In this document: positions 18,145 through 26,175 of the stretch, piece after piece | Position numbering within the stretch: position 1 is the first letter of the stretch | Layout of the letters: the number at the start of each line of letters is the position of its first letter | Source of the DNA: Maritalea mobilis | GTDB lineage: Bacteria; Pseudomonadota; Alphaproteobacteria; Rhizobiales; Devosiaceae | DNA: 64,000 nucleotides | Assembly (NCBI RefSeq): GCF_004363175.1 | Contig: NZ_SNYR01000004.1 | Location: 88,632 to 152,631 of the forward strand | Reading direction: 5' to 3' | Program-made: the position numbers and the translations under genes | The notes under the pieces: generated by a model | What the model was told of the DNA's origin: nothing | What the model saw: only the letters and a program-made list of their open reading frames with translations | Database searches by the model: none

Positions 18145-19193
18145 TCATGGAAAATGTGCAAAAGCATTTTGATGGCGCGCCTGCCCTTGCGGGCATTGAT
18201 GCGCAAATTTCAGATGGCGAATTTGTTGCTTTGCTCGGCCCGTCAGGCTGCGGCAAAACCACCTTGCTGCGCTTATTGGCTGGATTCGAACAGCCAAGCG
18301 AAGGCCGTCTGCATATTGGTGATCAGCAAGTCGCGTGCGCCCGCTCAAACCTGTTTGTGCCACCGGAAGAGCGCAATATTGGCATTGTGTTTCAGTCCTA
18401 TGCCTTGTGGCCGCATATGAGCGTAAAGCGCAATATTGCCTACCCGCTGGAAGTGCGCCGCATGCCAAAGCAAGAGCGCGACAAAAAAGTAGAGGAAGCA
18501 TTGGCCTTAACTGGCTTAGGGCCTTATGCAAATCGTTCCCCTGCCGCGCTTTCTGGTGGGCAAAGGCAACGGGTTGCCCTAGCGCGATGCTTGGTCACGG
18601 ATCCGCGTGCCGTTCTGCTGGATGAGCCCTTGGCCAATTTGGATTTAGCATTGCGTGCGACCATGCAAGAAGCCTTTGCGCAGTTCCATCAACGCACGGG
18701 CGCGACCATGGTTTATGTCACCCACGACCAGACCGAGGCGATGGCCATGGCTGATCGGGTGGCGGTGATGGAAAAAGGTAAAATCCGTCAGTTTGCTTCG
18801 CCGGAACAGCTTTATAATGAGCCGGACAATAGCTTTGTGGCAGACTTTGTGGGTGAAGGTGCTGTGGTCCCCGCGCGCGCTATTGGCACGCGAACACATG
18901 ATCAAATTGAAATGCAGTTTTTGGGTCATCGCTTTACGGCGCGGGCCAAAATCGATGCGCCAACTCATGTGTGCATTCGTCCCGAACATTTGCGCTTTGA
19001 TGATGACGCCCCTTTGCGTGCAAAGGTGAAAACCACCACCTATTTGGGCGGCAAATTTCGGGTGAAATTGGAAACATTGTGCGGCCAAATGCTGGTGGCG
19101 CTCAGCCCCCATCGCCTGCAAAATGATATGGCCATTGGGTTGGACATTGTGTCCCCATGGGCCTTTGCCGATGGCGAGGTCAGCCATGGCTAA
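18132..19193 (+). CDS. ABC importer ATPase with TOBE domain
   Basis: 353 residues with Walker A GPSGCGKTT, Q-loop VFQSYALWPHMSV, signature LSGGQRQR, Walker B VLLDEPLANLD and H-loop VTHDQTEAMAMAD. A C-terminal TOBE-like region follows (about 240-345). This is the AfuC/PotA class, completing the importer encoded by the two genes before it. It overlaps the following hydrolase gene by 8 nt. Confidence 0.9.
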   Translation: MAELIMENVQKHFDGAPALAGIDAQISDGEFVALLGPSGCGKTTLLRLLAGFEQPSEGRLHIGDQQVACARSNLFVPPEERNIGIVFQSYALWPHMSVKRNIAYPLEVRRMPKQERDKKVEEALALTGLGPYANRSPAALSGGQRQRVALARCLVTDPRAVLLDEPLANLDLALRATMQEAFAQFHQRTGATMVYVTHDQTEAMAMADRVAVMEKGKIRQFASPEQLYNEPDNSFVADFVGEGAVVPARAIGTRTHDQIEMQFLGHRFTARAKIDAPTHVCIRPEHLRFDDDAPLRAKVKTTTYLGGKFRVKLETLCGQMLVALSPHRLQNDMAIGLDIVSPWAFADGEVSHG

Positions 19194-20256
19194 AATTGAA
19201 ATTCTGTCAGGCTTGGGCGCAAAAGGCCCCGCCTGTATTCGCCTGCATATTAACGATGAAATTTGGTTGCTCGATTGTGGGCATGGGCCGGAAGATCATA
19301 CACCGTTTGATCCAAACTGGCTTGAAGGCGCAGCCAAGGTTTTCATTAGCCATGATCATATTGACCATATTGGCGGCGCGGGCCATGTGATCGCGAGCAA
19401 TATCCCGATCTATTGCACTGCAACCACCGCCAAAGCTTTGCCCGAGGGGGCAAAATTGCATCTGTTGCCTGAGCGTGGCGAAACCATAATTGACGGGGTG
19501 AAACTCACCACCGGGCGCAATGGCCATGCCTTGGGCGGTGTGTGGTTTCATTTTGCATTGGGGGATGGGCTGTTCTATTCCGGCGATTGGTCAGAGGAAA
19601 GCAACTGGTTTGCCTTTGATGTGCCGCCTAAAGCGGAGCTTGCTTTGCTCGATGCCTCCTATCATTTAAACAATGTGCCGCAGGCGATGCATCGGCAAAA
19701 TATGGTGGCGCTGATCGCGCAGCTTGACGGGCAAATGCTGTTCCCGGTGCCCCCTTCTGGGCGTGCAGCGGAACTGGCCTTGTTCCTCAGCCAATTTGGC
19801 GAGGTGAGTTTGGATCAAACGTGCCAAGCCGCAGTGAACCAGGCATTGGCGATGGGTGAATTGGATGGGCTTTGCGCCGAAGGGCAACTCAAGGCAGAGC
19901 GCCTGTTGCATCCCTTCAATTCCGATGCGCGTTTTTTGATTTGCGACAACCCGAATGCCGATGGAGGCCTTGCTTGGGAGCTGACCCAAAAATACGCCGC
20001 AGCAAATCGATTGGGTGTGGATGTGCACTTGATTTTTACTGGCCATATGACGGTGCATGCCCGCAATCTTAAGGCCCAATATCAAGGGCATTTTTGCCGT
20101 TGGAATGTGCATCCGCCATTGCAAGATCAGGTCAAAATGCTGAACCGCTTAGACGCCAAATATTATGCCCCGCTTTTTTGCGATGGGCCGGAAGCGTACA
20201 ATGAACGGCCAGAGATTTCCGCTCAGATGATCGGCACGGAGCGAATTTCTCTATGA
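19186..20256 (+). CDS. Metallo-beta-lactamase-fold hydrolase, beta-CASP-like
   Basis: A 356-residue protein. The zinc motif HxHxDH is HDHIDH at 56-61, followed by GHALGG and YSGDWSEESNW. The second half has SGRAAELALFL, IFTGHMTVHARNL and RWNVHPPLQDQ segments, laid out like the beta-CASP insert and its A-C motifs in RNA/DNA-processing nucleases, although the terminal HGE is replaced by FCD. The start is the ATG at 19186, preceded by GAGG. An upstream in-frame ATG at 19123 would overlap the ATPase gene by 71 nt and lacks a ribosome site. The substrate could be a nucleic-acid end, a cyclic phosphate (PhnP-like) or another phosphodiester; that is inference. Confidence 0.7.
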   Translation: MAKIEILSGLGAKGPACIRLHINDEIWLLDCGHGPEDHTPFDPNWLEGAAKVFISHDHIDHIGGAGHVIASNIPIYCTATTAKALPEGAKLHLLPERGETIIDGVKLTTGRNGHALGGVWFHFALGDGLFYSGDWSEESNWFAFDVPPKAELALLDASYHLNNVPQAMHRQNMVALIAQLDGQMLFPVPPSGRAAELALFLSQFGEVSLDQTCQAAVNQALAMGELDGLCAEGQLKAERLLHPFNSDARFLICDNPNADGGLAWELTQKYAAANRLGVDVHLIFTGHMTVHARNLKAQYQGHFCRWNVHPPLQDQVKMLNRLDAKYYAPLFCDGPEAYNERPEISAQMIGTERISL

Positions 20257-20861
20257 GCATGATTTTACCAAAACGCACCTTTTGTCTCATTCGCCATGGG
20301 GAAACTGTCGCCAATCGTGATGGGCTGATTGCAGGTCATTGGGATGTTGAATTGACAGTGCAAGGTCTTGCGGAAGCAAAGATGCTTCGGCAGTTTCAAT
20401 GGCCATCGCAATTGGTGCTTTATGCCAGCCCTCTGAAGCGGGCCATGCAAACGGCACAATTGGGCTTTTTGGACCATGAGCCAATTCTCGATATCAAATT
20501 GAAAGAGCGGGATTGGGGCGCACTTGAGGGGCAAGATTTGTCTCAGCTTTGTCCGCGACAGCACACGCCGCCAAAGGGCGAGTCCTGGGCCGATTTTGTG
20601 GAGCGAAAGCAATGTGCGCTCACCAAAATATTGCTGCGCAGTTCTCCCGGCTTGCCTGTAATCGTGGCGCATTCGGGCACGATCAGAGCTGTCCGGTTTT
20701 TGCTGGGCTTGGATTTTGATGGCCCCCGCCCGGCCAATGGCCAACCAATCTTTTACTCCCCTGATGGGCAACAAAATTGGCGCGAATATCGGTTGACGCG
20801 GTCGACCAATATTTCGGCGCTTATGACAGAAAATCAAAAGGAAGAAATGTGGACTGCGTAA
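20253..20861 (+). CDS. Histidine phosphatase (phosphoglycerate mutase-like)
   Basis: 202 residues. The phosphohistidine motif is LIRHGE (His15), with the second Arg/His region SPLKRAMQTA, an acid/base Glu in LKERDWGALEG, and the second catalytic His in VAHSGTIRAVRFLLG. This is the branch-1 histidine phosphatase fold (CobC/GpmB-like). Its start overlaps the previous stop by 4 nt (ATGA), and its last codons overlap the next gene's GTG start. In this operon it would remove a phosphate from an imported or processed compound; the natural substrate is unknown. Confidence 0.82.
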   Translation: MSMILPKRTFCLIRHGETVANRDGLIAGHWDVELTVQGLAEAKMLRQFQWPSQLVLYASPLKRAMQTAQLGFLDHEPILDIKLKERDWGALEGQDLSQLCPRQHTPPKGESWADFVERKQCALTKILLRSSPGLPVIVAHSGTIRAVRFLLGLDFDGPRPANGQPIFYSPDGQQNWREYRLTRSTNISALMTENQKEEMWTA

Positions 20862-21295
20862 TATTTGATATAGATGGCACCTTGGCGCATTTTGATGCGC
20901 CGCGCTTGGGCCATCTGGTGCATGGTGAAACCAAATTTTGGGATGAATTCCACACTGAAATGGCCACCGCGCCTGTGATTGATGCTGTCGCAACGCTTTT
21001 GAAAAAGCTCCATAAAAGTGGCGATAAGATCGTGCTTTGCTCCGGCCGCCCGGCGGGTTGGCAAGCCCAAACAGAGGCGTGGTTGCAGCAAGAAGAAATT
21101 CCGTATGACGGCATTTTCCTGCGCCATGAAGAAGATGATCACCTTAGCGATCCGGCCGTGAAGCAAAAATTGTTGGACGATATTCGACAAGCCGGGTTCA
21201 ACCCATGGCTTGTGGTGGATGACCGTTCTGCTGTTGTGCAATTCTGGCGCGATGCAGGCTTGGTGTGCCTGCAATGTGCACCGGGCGATTTCTAA
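20849..21295 (+). CDS. HAD phosphatase resembling the polynucleotide 3'-phosphatase domain
   Basis: A 148-residue protein starting MDCVIFDIDGTLAHF, so motif I DxDGT is at 7-11. Motif II is SGRPAGWQAQTEAWL. The C-terminal block VVDDRSAVVQFWRDAGL then CLQCAPGDF closely follows the end of the T4 polynucleotide kinase 3'-phosphatase domain. I chose the GTG at 20849 because AAGGAAG precedes it at the right distance and because the ATG frame from 20777 only adds residues overlapping the previous gene. No kinase domain is attached. By homology it could act on 3'-phosphate ends, but small-molecule phosphatases share the fold. Confidence 0.75.
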   Translation: MDCVIFDIDGTLAHFDAPRLGHLVHGETKFWDEFHTEMATAPVIDAVATLLKKLHKSGDKIVLCSGRPAGWQAQTEAWLQQEEIPYDGIFLRHEEDDHLSDPAVKQKLLDDIRQAGFNPWLVVDDRSAVVQFWRDAGLVCLQCAPGDF

Positions 21296-21301
21296 GCCAA
21301 G

Positions 21302-22672
21302 TTATTCGGCTTTCGCTTTCAGCGCGAACCAGGCCACCTTATCCTTCTGAAACTTGCCGCGACCATTGCGGGTCCATAAAGGCGGATGATGGTCGCCAAC
21401 CACAATGATGTCGGTTGGCGGCAGGTCTGGATCGTTTGCAATTTCAGCAACACGATCGATCACATCCATCCACATTTCGGTCATGTCGCAAATGAACCGA
21501 TCACCAAACGGCCCGCCCGTTTCGCATGCGAAATATTCAGTGCCTTCATCCGGGGCGATGGGAATGTGCGAGTTGAGCGTCAGCCAATAGGTGAAACGCG
21601 GTTTGGTTGCCCCATCGGTCAAATAGGCTTGAAGCTGATCGGCAACGGCCATATCGCACAAGCCCTCAAAGGTGACGCCGCATAAGGGCAATTGGTCTGC
21701 CGTATAGCGTTTGGCCAGATCTGTGGCGAAATAGGATTGTTCAAATCCGACTTTAGGGTACCAATCTGACCTGGAGAAGAACGAGCCGAAATAGGCGTGG
21801 AAGGATGCCGTTTCAAATCCGTTTTTTTGCAGCCGTTGCGGCAAGCAATCGATAGATTGGCCTTCTAGAAAGTCGAGATAATCTCCCCAGCGGCCGCAAA
21901 GCTCACGCATTTCACCGCTTGTGGTCGAACCGGTATAAGGTGCGGTGCCGGCTGAAATCTCATAGCGACTTTCCAGTCCCTTACCTTGAAGTCGGCTGGC
22001 CAGATAATTTTGGTGTTCGGGGTTTTCGAAGGCACCCATGCCTTCAACCATCACAAACAGCACGTTGTTTTCCGGCAGTACATTTGGTGAAACCAACTGA
22101 CTTTCCTGTATGGCGGAGCCGAAGGTCGGTGGAGCGCCAAGATCGTGTGTCAGCAGCATTAGTGGCCGCACGCCACTCATCGCATTGGCTCCCACAATCA
22201 CAAATACGCAAAAGAAGGCAGGCAGTAGGCTGACATCGCGCATGGCAGTGCGATGCCGCTTGAGCAGATAGAGCGCCGCGCTGAAACTGATCAAAAGTCC
22301 GCCAGCAATCAGCAAATAGGTGGTCGAGGCAAACAGGTTGAACGACACCATATAATGCAAGGAATGCAGCAGCAATTTGGGATGCAGCATAAATATGGAT
22401 GAGATGACGATGATCACATCAAAGGCCAAAATGCCGAGATAAAGAATGGCCGTGAGCCAAATCGGCACCCGAAGCGCCAAAATTCCCGCCAATAGATAGA
22501 GGCAGAGGACCACGGTCCGGTCGATATAGGTCAGAAACGATAGGACGATGAACACTAGATTGGGCAGCAGAACTGCGCAAAGGGCAAAAAGCCATGCGCC
22601 GGGCGCGCGAAATTCTTGCCAGAAGCTGTTTTCAACGGTGCGTTCTGAAATATTCGACAAGCTATGTTCCAA
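21302..22672 (-). CDS. Alkaline-phosphatase-superfamily membrane transferase/hydrolase
   Basis: 456 residues. Five or so transmembrane helices (about 27-165) are followed by a periplasmic domain with NVLFVMVEGMGAFE (first metal/acid site), a Thr nucleophile context GSTTSGEMRELCG, and the metal-binding end VVGDHHPPLW. This is the architecture of lipoteichoic-acid synthase and phosphoethanolamine/phosphoglycerol transferases, here without an obvious specificity marker. It likely modifies a surface glycan or lipid. Its stop lies 6 nt from the convergent HAD gene and no terminator is visible between them. Confidence 0.8.
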   Translation of the reverse strand: MEHSLSNISERTVENSFWQEFRAPGAWLFALCAVLLPNLVFIVLSFLTYIDRTVVLCLYLLAGILALRVPIWLTAILYLGILAFDVIIVISSIFMLHPKLLLHSLHYMVSFNLFASTTYLLIAGGLLISFSAALYLLKRHRTAMRDVSLLPAFFCVFVIVGANAMSGVRPLMLLTHDLGAPPTFGSAIQESQLVSPNVLPENNVLFVMVEGMGAFENPEHQNYLASRLQGKGLESRYEISAGTAPYTGSTTSGEMRELCGRWGDYLDFLEGQSIDCLPQRLQKNGFETASFHAYFGSFFSRSDWYPKVGFEQSYFATDLAKRYTADQLPLCGVTFEGLCDMAVADQLQAYLTDGATKPRFTYWLTLNSHIPIAPDEGTEYFACETGGPFGDRFICDMTEMWMDVIDRVAEIANDPDLPPTDIIVVGDHHPPLWTRNGRGKFQKDKVAWFALKAKAE

Positions 22673-22983
22673 ATCTATATTGCGAAGATGGCGATTAAAC
22701 TACGTCCAAGCGCTTAAATTTGGGTTACACTCGCGGAAGTTGAAATCACATTCTTTTCCGTCGCAATTATTGGCTAAAAATTATTGCGCTTGCTATTTTG
22801 TGCAATGAGGCGCATAACAGACGCACGTTTAACGCCATCATTGGCGATCTGATCTACCGGTTAACCGGTTTGCTTGGCTTCTCCCTGATTTCTAAAAACG
22901 TTGCACCCTTCGGGCATGTTGCCTGCGGGGAAATTCGCTCATGCGCCCAATGTGCGCTGAGCTTTCTATATAAGGTATTCGCC
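22673..22983. other. Divergent intergenic region and cold-shock leader
   Basis: No gene is seen here. The region holds an imperfect inverted repeat (CGCAATTATT at 22762-22771 against AATTATTGCG at 22779-22788), a CGCCA/TGGCG hairpin near 22833-22846, and a perfect 14-bp palindrome ACCGGTTAACCGGT at 22856-22869. A GC-rich foldable stretch at 22908-22965 lies before the cold shock gene. An in-frame upstream extension of the cold shock gene exists but looks untranslated. The long leader fits temperature-dependent mRNA folding known for csp genes. Confidence 0.45.
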
Positions 22984-23193
22984 ATGACAATCGGCACAGT
23001 TAAATTTTTCAATGCAACCAAAGGCTTCGGCTTTATTTCACCTGAAGATGGCACAAAAGATGCTTTCGTTCATATTTCAGCTGTTGAACAAGCTGGACTT
23101 TCTGGCCTCGCTGAAGGTCAAAAAGTTTCTTATGAGCTAGAGAGCGGCCGTGATGGCAAGCAATCTGCTGCCAATCTTTCTTTGGCTGACTAA
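22984..23193 (+). CDS. cspA: Cold shock protein
   Basis: A 69-residue cold shock domain starting MTIGTVKFFNATKGFGFISP, which contains RNP1 (KGFGFI). RNP2 is DAFVHIS and the protein ends in the usual short strand. It binds single-stranded RNA/DNA and melts mRNA structure in the cytoplasm. The ATG at 22984 has AAGG 8 nt upstream. A strong terminator follows at 23202. Confidence 0.96.
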   Translation: MTIGTVKFFNATKGFGFISPEDGTKDAFVHISAVEQAGLSGLAEGQKVSYELESGRDGKQSAANLSLAD

Positions 23194-23201
23194 GACGATT
23201 T

Positions 23202-23229
23202 GGGCCGCATCTTTTGCGGCCCTTTTTTT
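23202..23229 (+). terminator. Intrinsic terminator of the cold shock gene
   Basis: GGGCCGCA and TGCGGCCC form an 8-bp stem with a 5-nt loop, followed by seven T residues. Confidence 0.92.
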
Positions 23230-23242
23230 GAAAGGTCACAAG

Positions 23243-23302
23243 ATGACCGATACTGAAAAAGCACGTGAGCAAGCTGAAAAGCAATTTGCAGTGCTGCACT
23301 AG
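23243..23302 (+). CDS. Very short ORF (19 aa), possible gene remnant
   Basis: ATG at 23243, preceded by AAAGG, encodes MTDTEKAREQAEKQFAVLH and stops at 23302, overlapping the last codons of the convergent GntR gene. It resembles the start of small Lys/Glu/Ala-rich helical proteins seen in alphaproteobacteria. It lies after the csp terminator, so it may be a truncated remnant or untranslated. Confidence 0.22.
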   Translation: MTDTEKAREQAEKQFAVLH

Positions 23303-23985
23303 AACGTTACGTTCAATTCTGTTTGCGAAATCAGCGCTTGCAGCAGGCCTTGCCTTGTATTTTCAATATGCTGAGCCATTTCCGCGCGCGCCTGCTCAAC
23401 ATTACGCTCACGCAAGGCGGTCACAATTTTTTGGTGATCGCTATTGGTCTCAAAATTCACGTCTCGGGCGCGGGTGCCCATATATAAAAAGCGGGTTCCC
23501 TCTTCCAAATGCCGCATGATCAGCGTGTGCAATCGCGGATTTTTTGATCCTTGGGCGATGGCCGCGTGGAACATTTGGTTGCGGGCCACAAAGCCCTTAG
23601 TGCTCATGCCCTCCCCCATCACATATTCTGCCTCGGCCAATTCCTCCAAAACGGATAGCTCATCAGCATTGATATGCGTGGCGGCCAGTGCTGCGGCTGC
23701 CCCTTCCAATATGGCGCGTACGGCAAATAGATCATTCATGTCTTTCACCGTAACCGGCGTCACGCGATAGCCGCGACGGGGAAAAGCTTCCATTAAGCCT
23801 TCAAGGCACAAGCGGCTCATGGCTTCGCGCACGGGCGTTTTGCTCATGGCGAGCTGTTCCGCCAGTTCCGGCTCTGACACATCCGACCCCGGCGCCAACT
23901 CGCACGTAATCACCTTTTCACGCAGCGCTAAATAGGCTTGCTCGGTCAAAGATGTAGATTTTTTTGTTTTTATCTCTTGGTCCAT
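23299..23985 (-). CDS. GntR-family (FCD domain) regulator
   Basis: 228 residues. The winged helix-turn-helix lies at about 10-70 (SLTEQAYLALREKVIT, then ELAEQLAMSKTPVREAMSRL), followed by an all-helical FCD domain (about 85-210). In that domain a metal-binding Asp/His set is suggested by RNQMFHAAIA, HLEEGTR and SDHQKIVTAL. The reading frame continues to a TTG at 24024, but the ATG at 23985 has AGGACG at proper spacing. It is divergent from the racemase/amidohydrolase/SDR genes and probably controls them through the palindrome at 24060. Confidence 0.87.
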   Translation of the reverse strand: MDQEIKTKKSTSLTEQAYLALREKVITCELAPGSDVSEPELAEQLAMSKTPVREAMSRLCLEGLMEAFPRRGYRVTPVTVKDMNDLFAVRAILEGAAAALAATHINADELSVLEELAEAEYVMGEGMSTKGFVARNQMFHAAIAQGSKNPRLHTLIMRHLEEGTRFLYMGTRARDVNFETNSDHQKIVTALRERNVEQARAEMAQHIENTRQGLLQALISQTELNVTF

Positions 23986-24059
23986 GGGCCCGTCCTGCGC
24001 GTCTTGTCTCTCTCTTTTGGCCAATCATTGCCCGAAAGTCAAAATAATATGCTTGTGAT

Positions 24060-24073
24060 ATATTACGTAATAT
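24060..24073. promoter_or_regulatory. GntR operator candidate
   Basis: ATATTACGTAATAT is a perfect 14-bp palindrome lying 29 nt before the start codon of the racemase-like gene and between the divergent transcripts. The neighbouring FCD-type GntR protein is the natural candidate ligand. Confidence 0.6.
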
Positions 24074-24101
24074 TTTAAAAGCGGACTCATCGGAGGACCC
24101 A

Positions 24102-24767
24102 ATGGCAAAAATTTTGGTGATCAATCCAAACAGCTCCAAATCGGTGACCAAGTCGATGGATGAATGTTTGGCAGAGTTGAAACAACGCACAGCGCATCAG
24201 GTAGACTGTATCGAGTTGGCAAAATCACCTCCGGGCATTGAAAATGATGATCATGTGATTGAAGTAGTGCCACATATTTTGGACGCGGTGGCGCAAAGCG
24301 ATGCCGATGCATTTGTCATCGCCTGCTTCTCTGATCCGGGCATTGACGCTGTACGTGCGGCGACCAACAAACCTGTGTTTGGCATTGCCGAAAGCGCCTA
24401 TCTCACCGCCCTTGGATTGGGCGGTGCCTTTGGCATCATCTCCATGGGGCCCTCGTCCATTGGACGGCACCTTCGCTATTTGGAGAAATTGAAACTTGAA
24501 AAGCGCATGGCGGGCGACCGCGCGATCAATATCAGCGTGCCGGAATTGATGGCCAGTGATGTCACCCAGGGCTTGGGTGAAATTGGCGCCACGTTGCGGG
24601 ATCAAAATGGGGCAGATGTGGTGATTTTGGGTTGCGCGGGCTTGGGCCTTTATCGTGAGGCGCTGCAAGCGCACCTGCATGTGCCGGTGGTGGACCCGGT
24701 GCAGGCAGGCACAATCATGGCCATCAATGCCCTCGATTTAAATTATGGGAGAACAAGCAATGTTTGA
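24102..24767 (+). CDS. Hydantoin racemase-like Asp/Glu racemase family protein
   Basis: 221 residues. The N-terminus KILVINPNSSKSVT is typical of hydantoin and related racemases. Two catalytic cysteines are in place: FVIACFSDPG (about residue 75) and VILGCAGLG (about 175), consistent with two-base proton transfer. The C-terminus VVDPVQAGTIMA matches the family. GGAGG lies upstream of the ATG. It overlaps the next gene by 8 nt. Together with the amidohydrolase, this points to turnover of a hydantoin- or allantoin-like cyclic amide, though no carbamoylase is present. Confidence 0.85.
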   Translation: MAKILVINPNSSKSVTKSMDECLAELKQRTAHQVDCIELAKSPPGIENDDHVIEVVPHILDAVAQSDADAFVIACFSDPGIDAVRAATNKPVFGIAESAYLTALGLGGAFGIISMGPSSIGRHLRYLEKLKLEKRMAGDRAINISVPELMASDVTQGLGEIGATLRDQNGADVVILGCAGLGLYREALQAHLHVPVVDPVQAGTIMAINALDLNYGRTSNV

Positions 24768-26124
24768 TTTGGTGGTGCAAGGCACGGCCGTATTGCCGGA
24801 AGGCGTGCGTGACAATGTGTGGATTGGCGTCAAAAACGGCAAAATCACCGCAATCGGTGAAGGCGATGCGCCTGATGCGAAAGAGCAGCATAAAGTCACC
24901 AATGGGTTGATCTTGCCCGGCGTGGTGGATGGTCAAACCCATGCCTGCTCTTATGGCGGCTTGCCCGGTATTGAAAGCACCACTCGCTCGGCCATCGCTG
25001 GCGGTGTGACCACACTCGTAGATATGCCCTATGACAATCCAGACCCGCTGAACACTAAAGCGCGGTTGGACGACAAAGTGCGCGTGATCGAAGATGTCGC
25101 TCATGCGGATATGGCGCTTTATGCCACCGTGGCCCCCGGGCAGGATGTGAGCGAAATTGGTGCGCTGATTGAAGGGGGCGTGGTGGCCTTTAAAATCTCC
25201 ACTTTTGAAAGCAACCCCACCCGTTTCCCGCGCATTCAAACGCCGCAAATCTTGGAAATATTTGAAGCATTGGCCCCAACCGATATTCCGTTGGGCGTGC
25301 ACAATGAAGATCAGGACATGGTCCATGCCTATATGGCCAAAGCAAAAGCTGAGGGCAAAAATGGGCTGGTCGCTCATTCTGAAAGCCGCCCGGCTTCTGC
25401 CGAAATGTCAGCGACAGCGCAATTCTTGGAACTGGGCGCGGCGGCACACGCCCACGCACATATTGTGCATCTCACCACCGCACGCGGTTTCCAGCTGGTG
25501 GACAATTATGCCTTTGATGGCTATCGCGCCACGGGCGAGTTGTGCGTGCATTATTTGTGGTTTGACCCGGAGATTGATGGTGAGGAATTGGGCGCGAAAA
25601 TGAAGGTGAACCCACCTATTCGCCCCGGTGAAATCGACGCGTTGTGGGAAGAGATTTTGGCGGGCCGCGTCGGCTTTATCAGCTCTGACCATTCAAGCTG
25701 GCCGATCGACAATAAGTTTACCCCCTCCATCTTTGATGCGGGTGCGGGCATTCCCGGCCTCGAAACCTTGCTGCCCTGTTTCTACACCGCCGCCGAACAG
25801 CGCGGTTTAGAAGCGGCGTCGCTGACAGCAGAAATGTTGTGCGAACGCCCGGCCCGCTTTTTCGGCATCTGGCCGCAAAAGGGCGGCATTCAATTGGGCG
25901 CCGATGCAGATTTCGCCATTTTGAAAAATGAGCCACAAATCTGGGATTCAGCCAAAGCCCATGACGATCTCAAGTGGAGCCCCTTTGATAGCCGCACCTT
26001 CAGCGTGACGGTGGACCGCACTTATTTGCGCGGCCAATTGGCTTGGGATGGCGAAAAAGTCTGCAACGCCGCGGGCGATGGCGGCTATGTGCGCCGTGGC
26101 GACAGCAATTGGTTTGAAGATTAA
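24760..26124 (+). CDS. Cyclic amidohydrolase (hydantoinase/allantoinase-like)
   Basis: A 454-residue TIM-barrel amidohydrolase with flanking beta-sandwich (FDLVVQGTAVLPEGVRDNVW). The bridging carboxylysine is probably Lys145 (VVAFKIS), with metal ligands in PLGVHNEDQ, AHIVHLTTARG and SSDHSSW. The first metal motif, normally DxHxH, reads DGQTHA: Gln59 replaces the first His while His61 is kept. GGGAG lies upstream of the ATG at 24760. An ATG at 24745 is in frame but less well placed. The probable reaction is hydrolytic ring opening; the substrate is not determinable. Confidence 0.83.
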   Translation: MFDLVVQGTAVLPEGVRDNVWIGVKNGKITAIGEGDAPDAKEQHKVTNGLILPGVVDGQTHACSYGGLPGIESTTRSAIAGGVTTLVDMPYDNPDPLNTKARLDDKVRVIEDVAHADMALYATVAPGQDVSEIGALIEGGVVAFKISTFESNPTRFPRIQTPQILEIFEALAPTDIPLGVHNEDQDMVHAYMAKAKAEGKNGLVAHSESRPASAEMSATAQFLELGAAAHAHAHIVHLTTARGFQLVDNYAFDGYRATGELCVHYLWFDPEIDGEELGAKMKVNPPIRPGEIDALWEEILAGRVGFISSDHSSWPIDNKFTPSIFDAGAGIPGLETLLPCFYTAAEQRGLEAASLTAEMLCERPARFFGIWPQKGGIQLGADADFAILKNEPQIWDSAKAHDDLKWSPFDSRTFSVTVDRTYLRGQLAWDGEKVCNAAGDGGYVRRGDSNWFED

Positions 26125-26175
26125 GACACGGGTGATTTCGCCTGCGAGAAACTTGACTAAAGTTAGGAGTTAAAC

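Noticed and set aside
22798..22983. N-terminal extension of the cold shock protein
   Set aside because: The extra 62 residues are unlike any cold shock protein and cover palindromic leader DNA. The ATG at 22984 gives the standard 69-residue protein.
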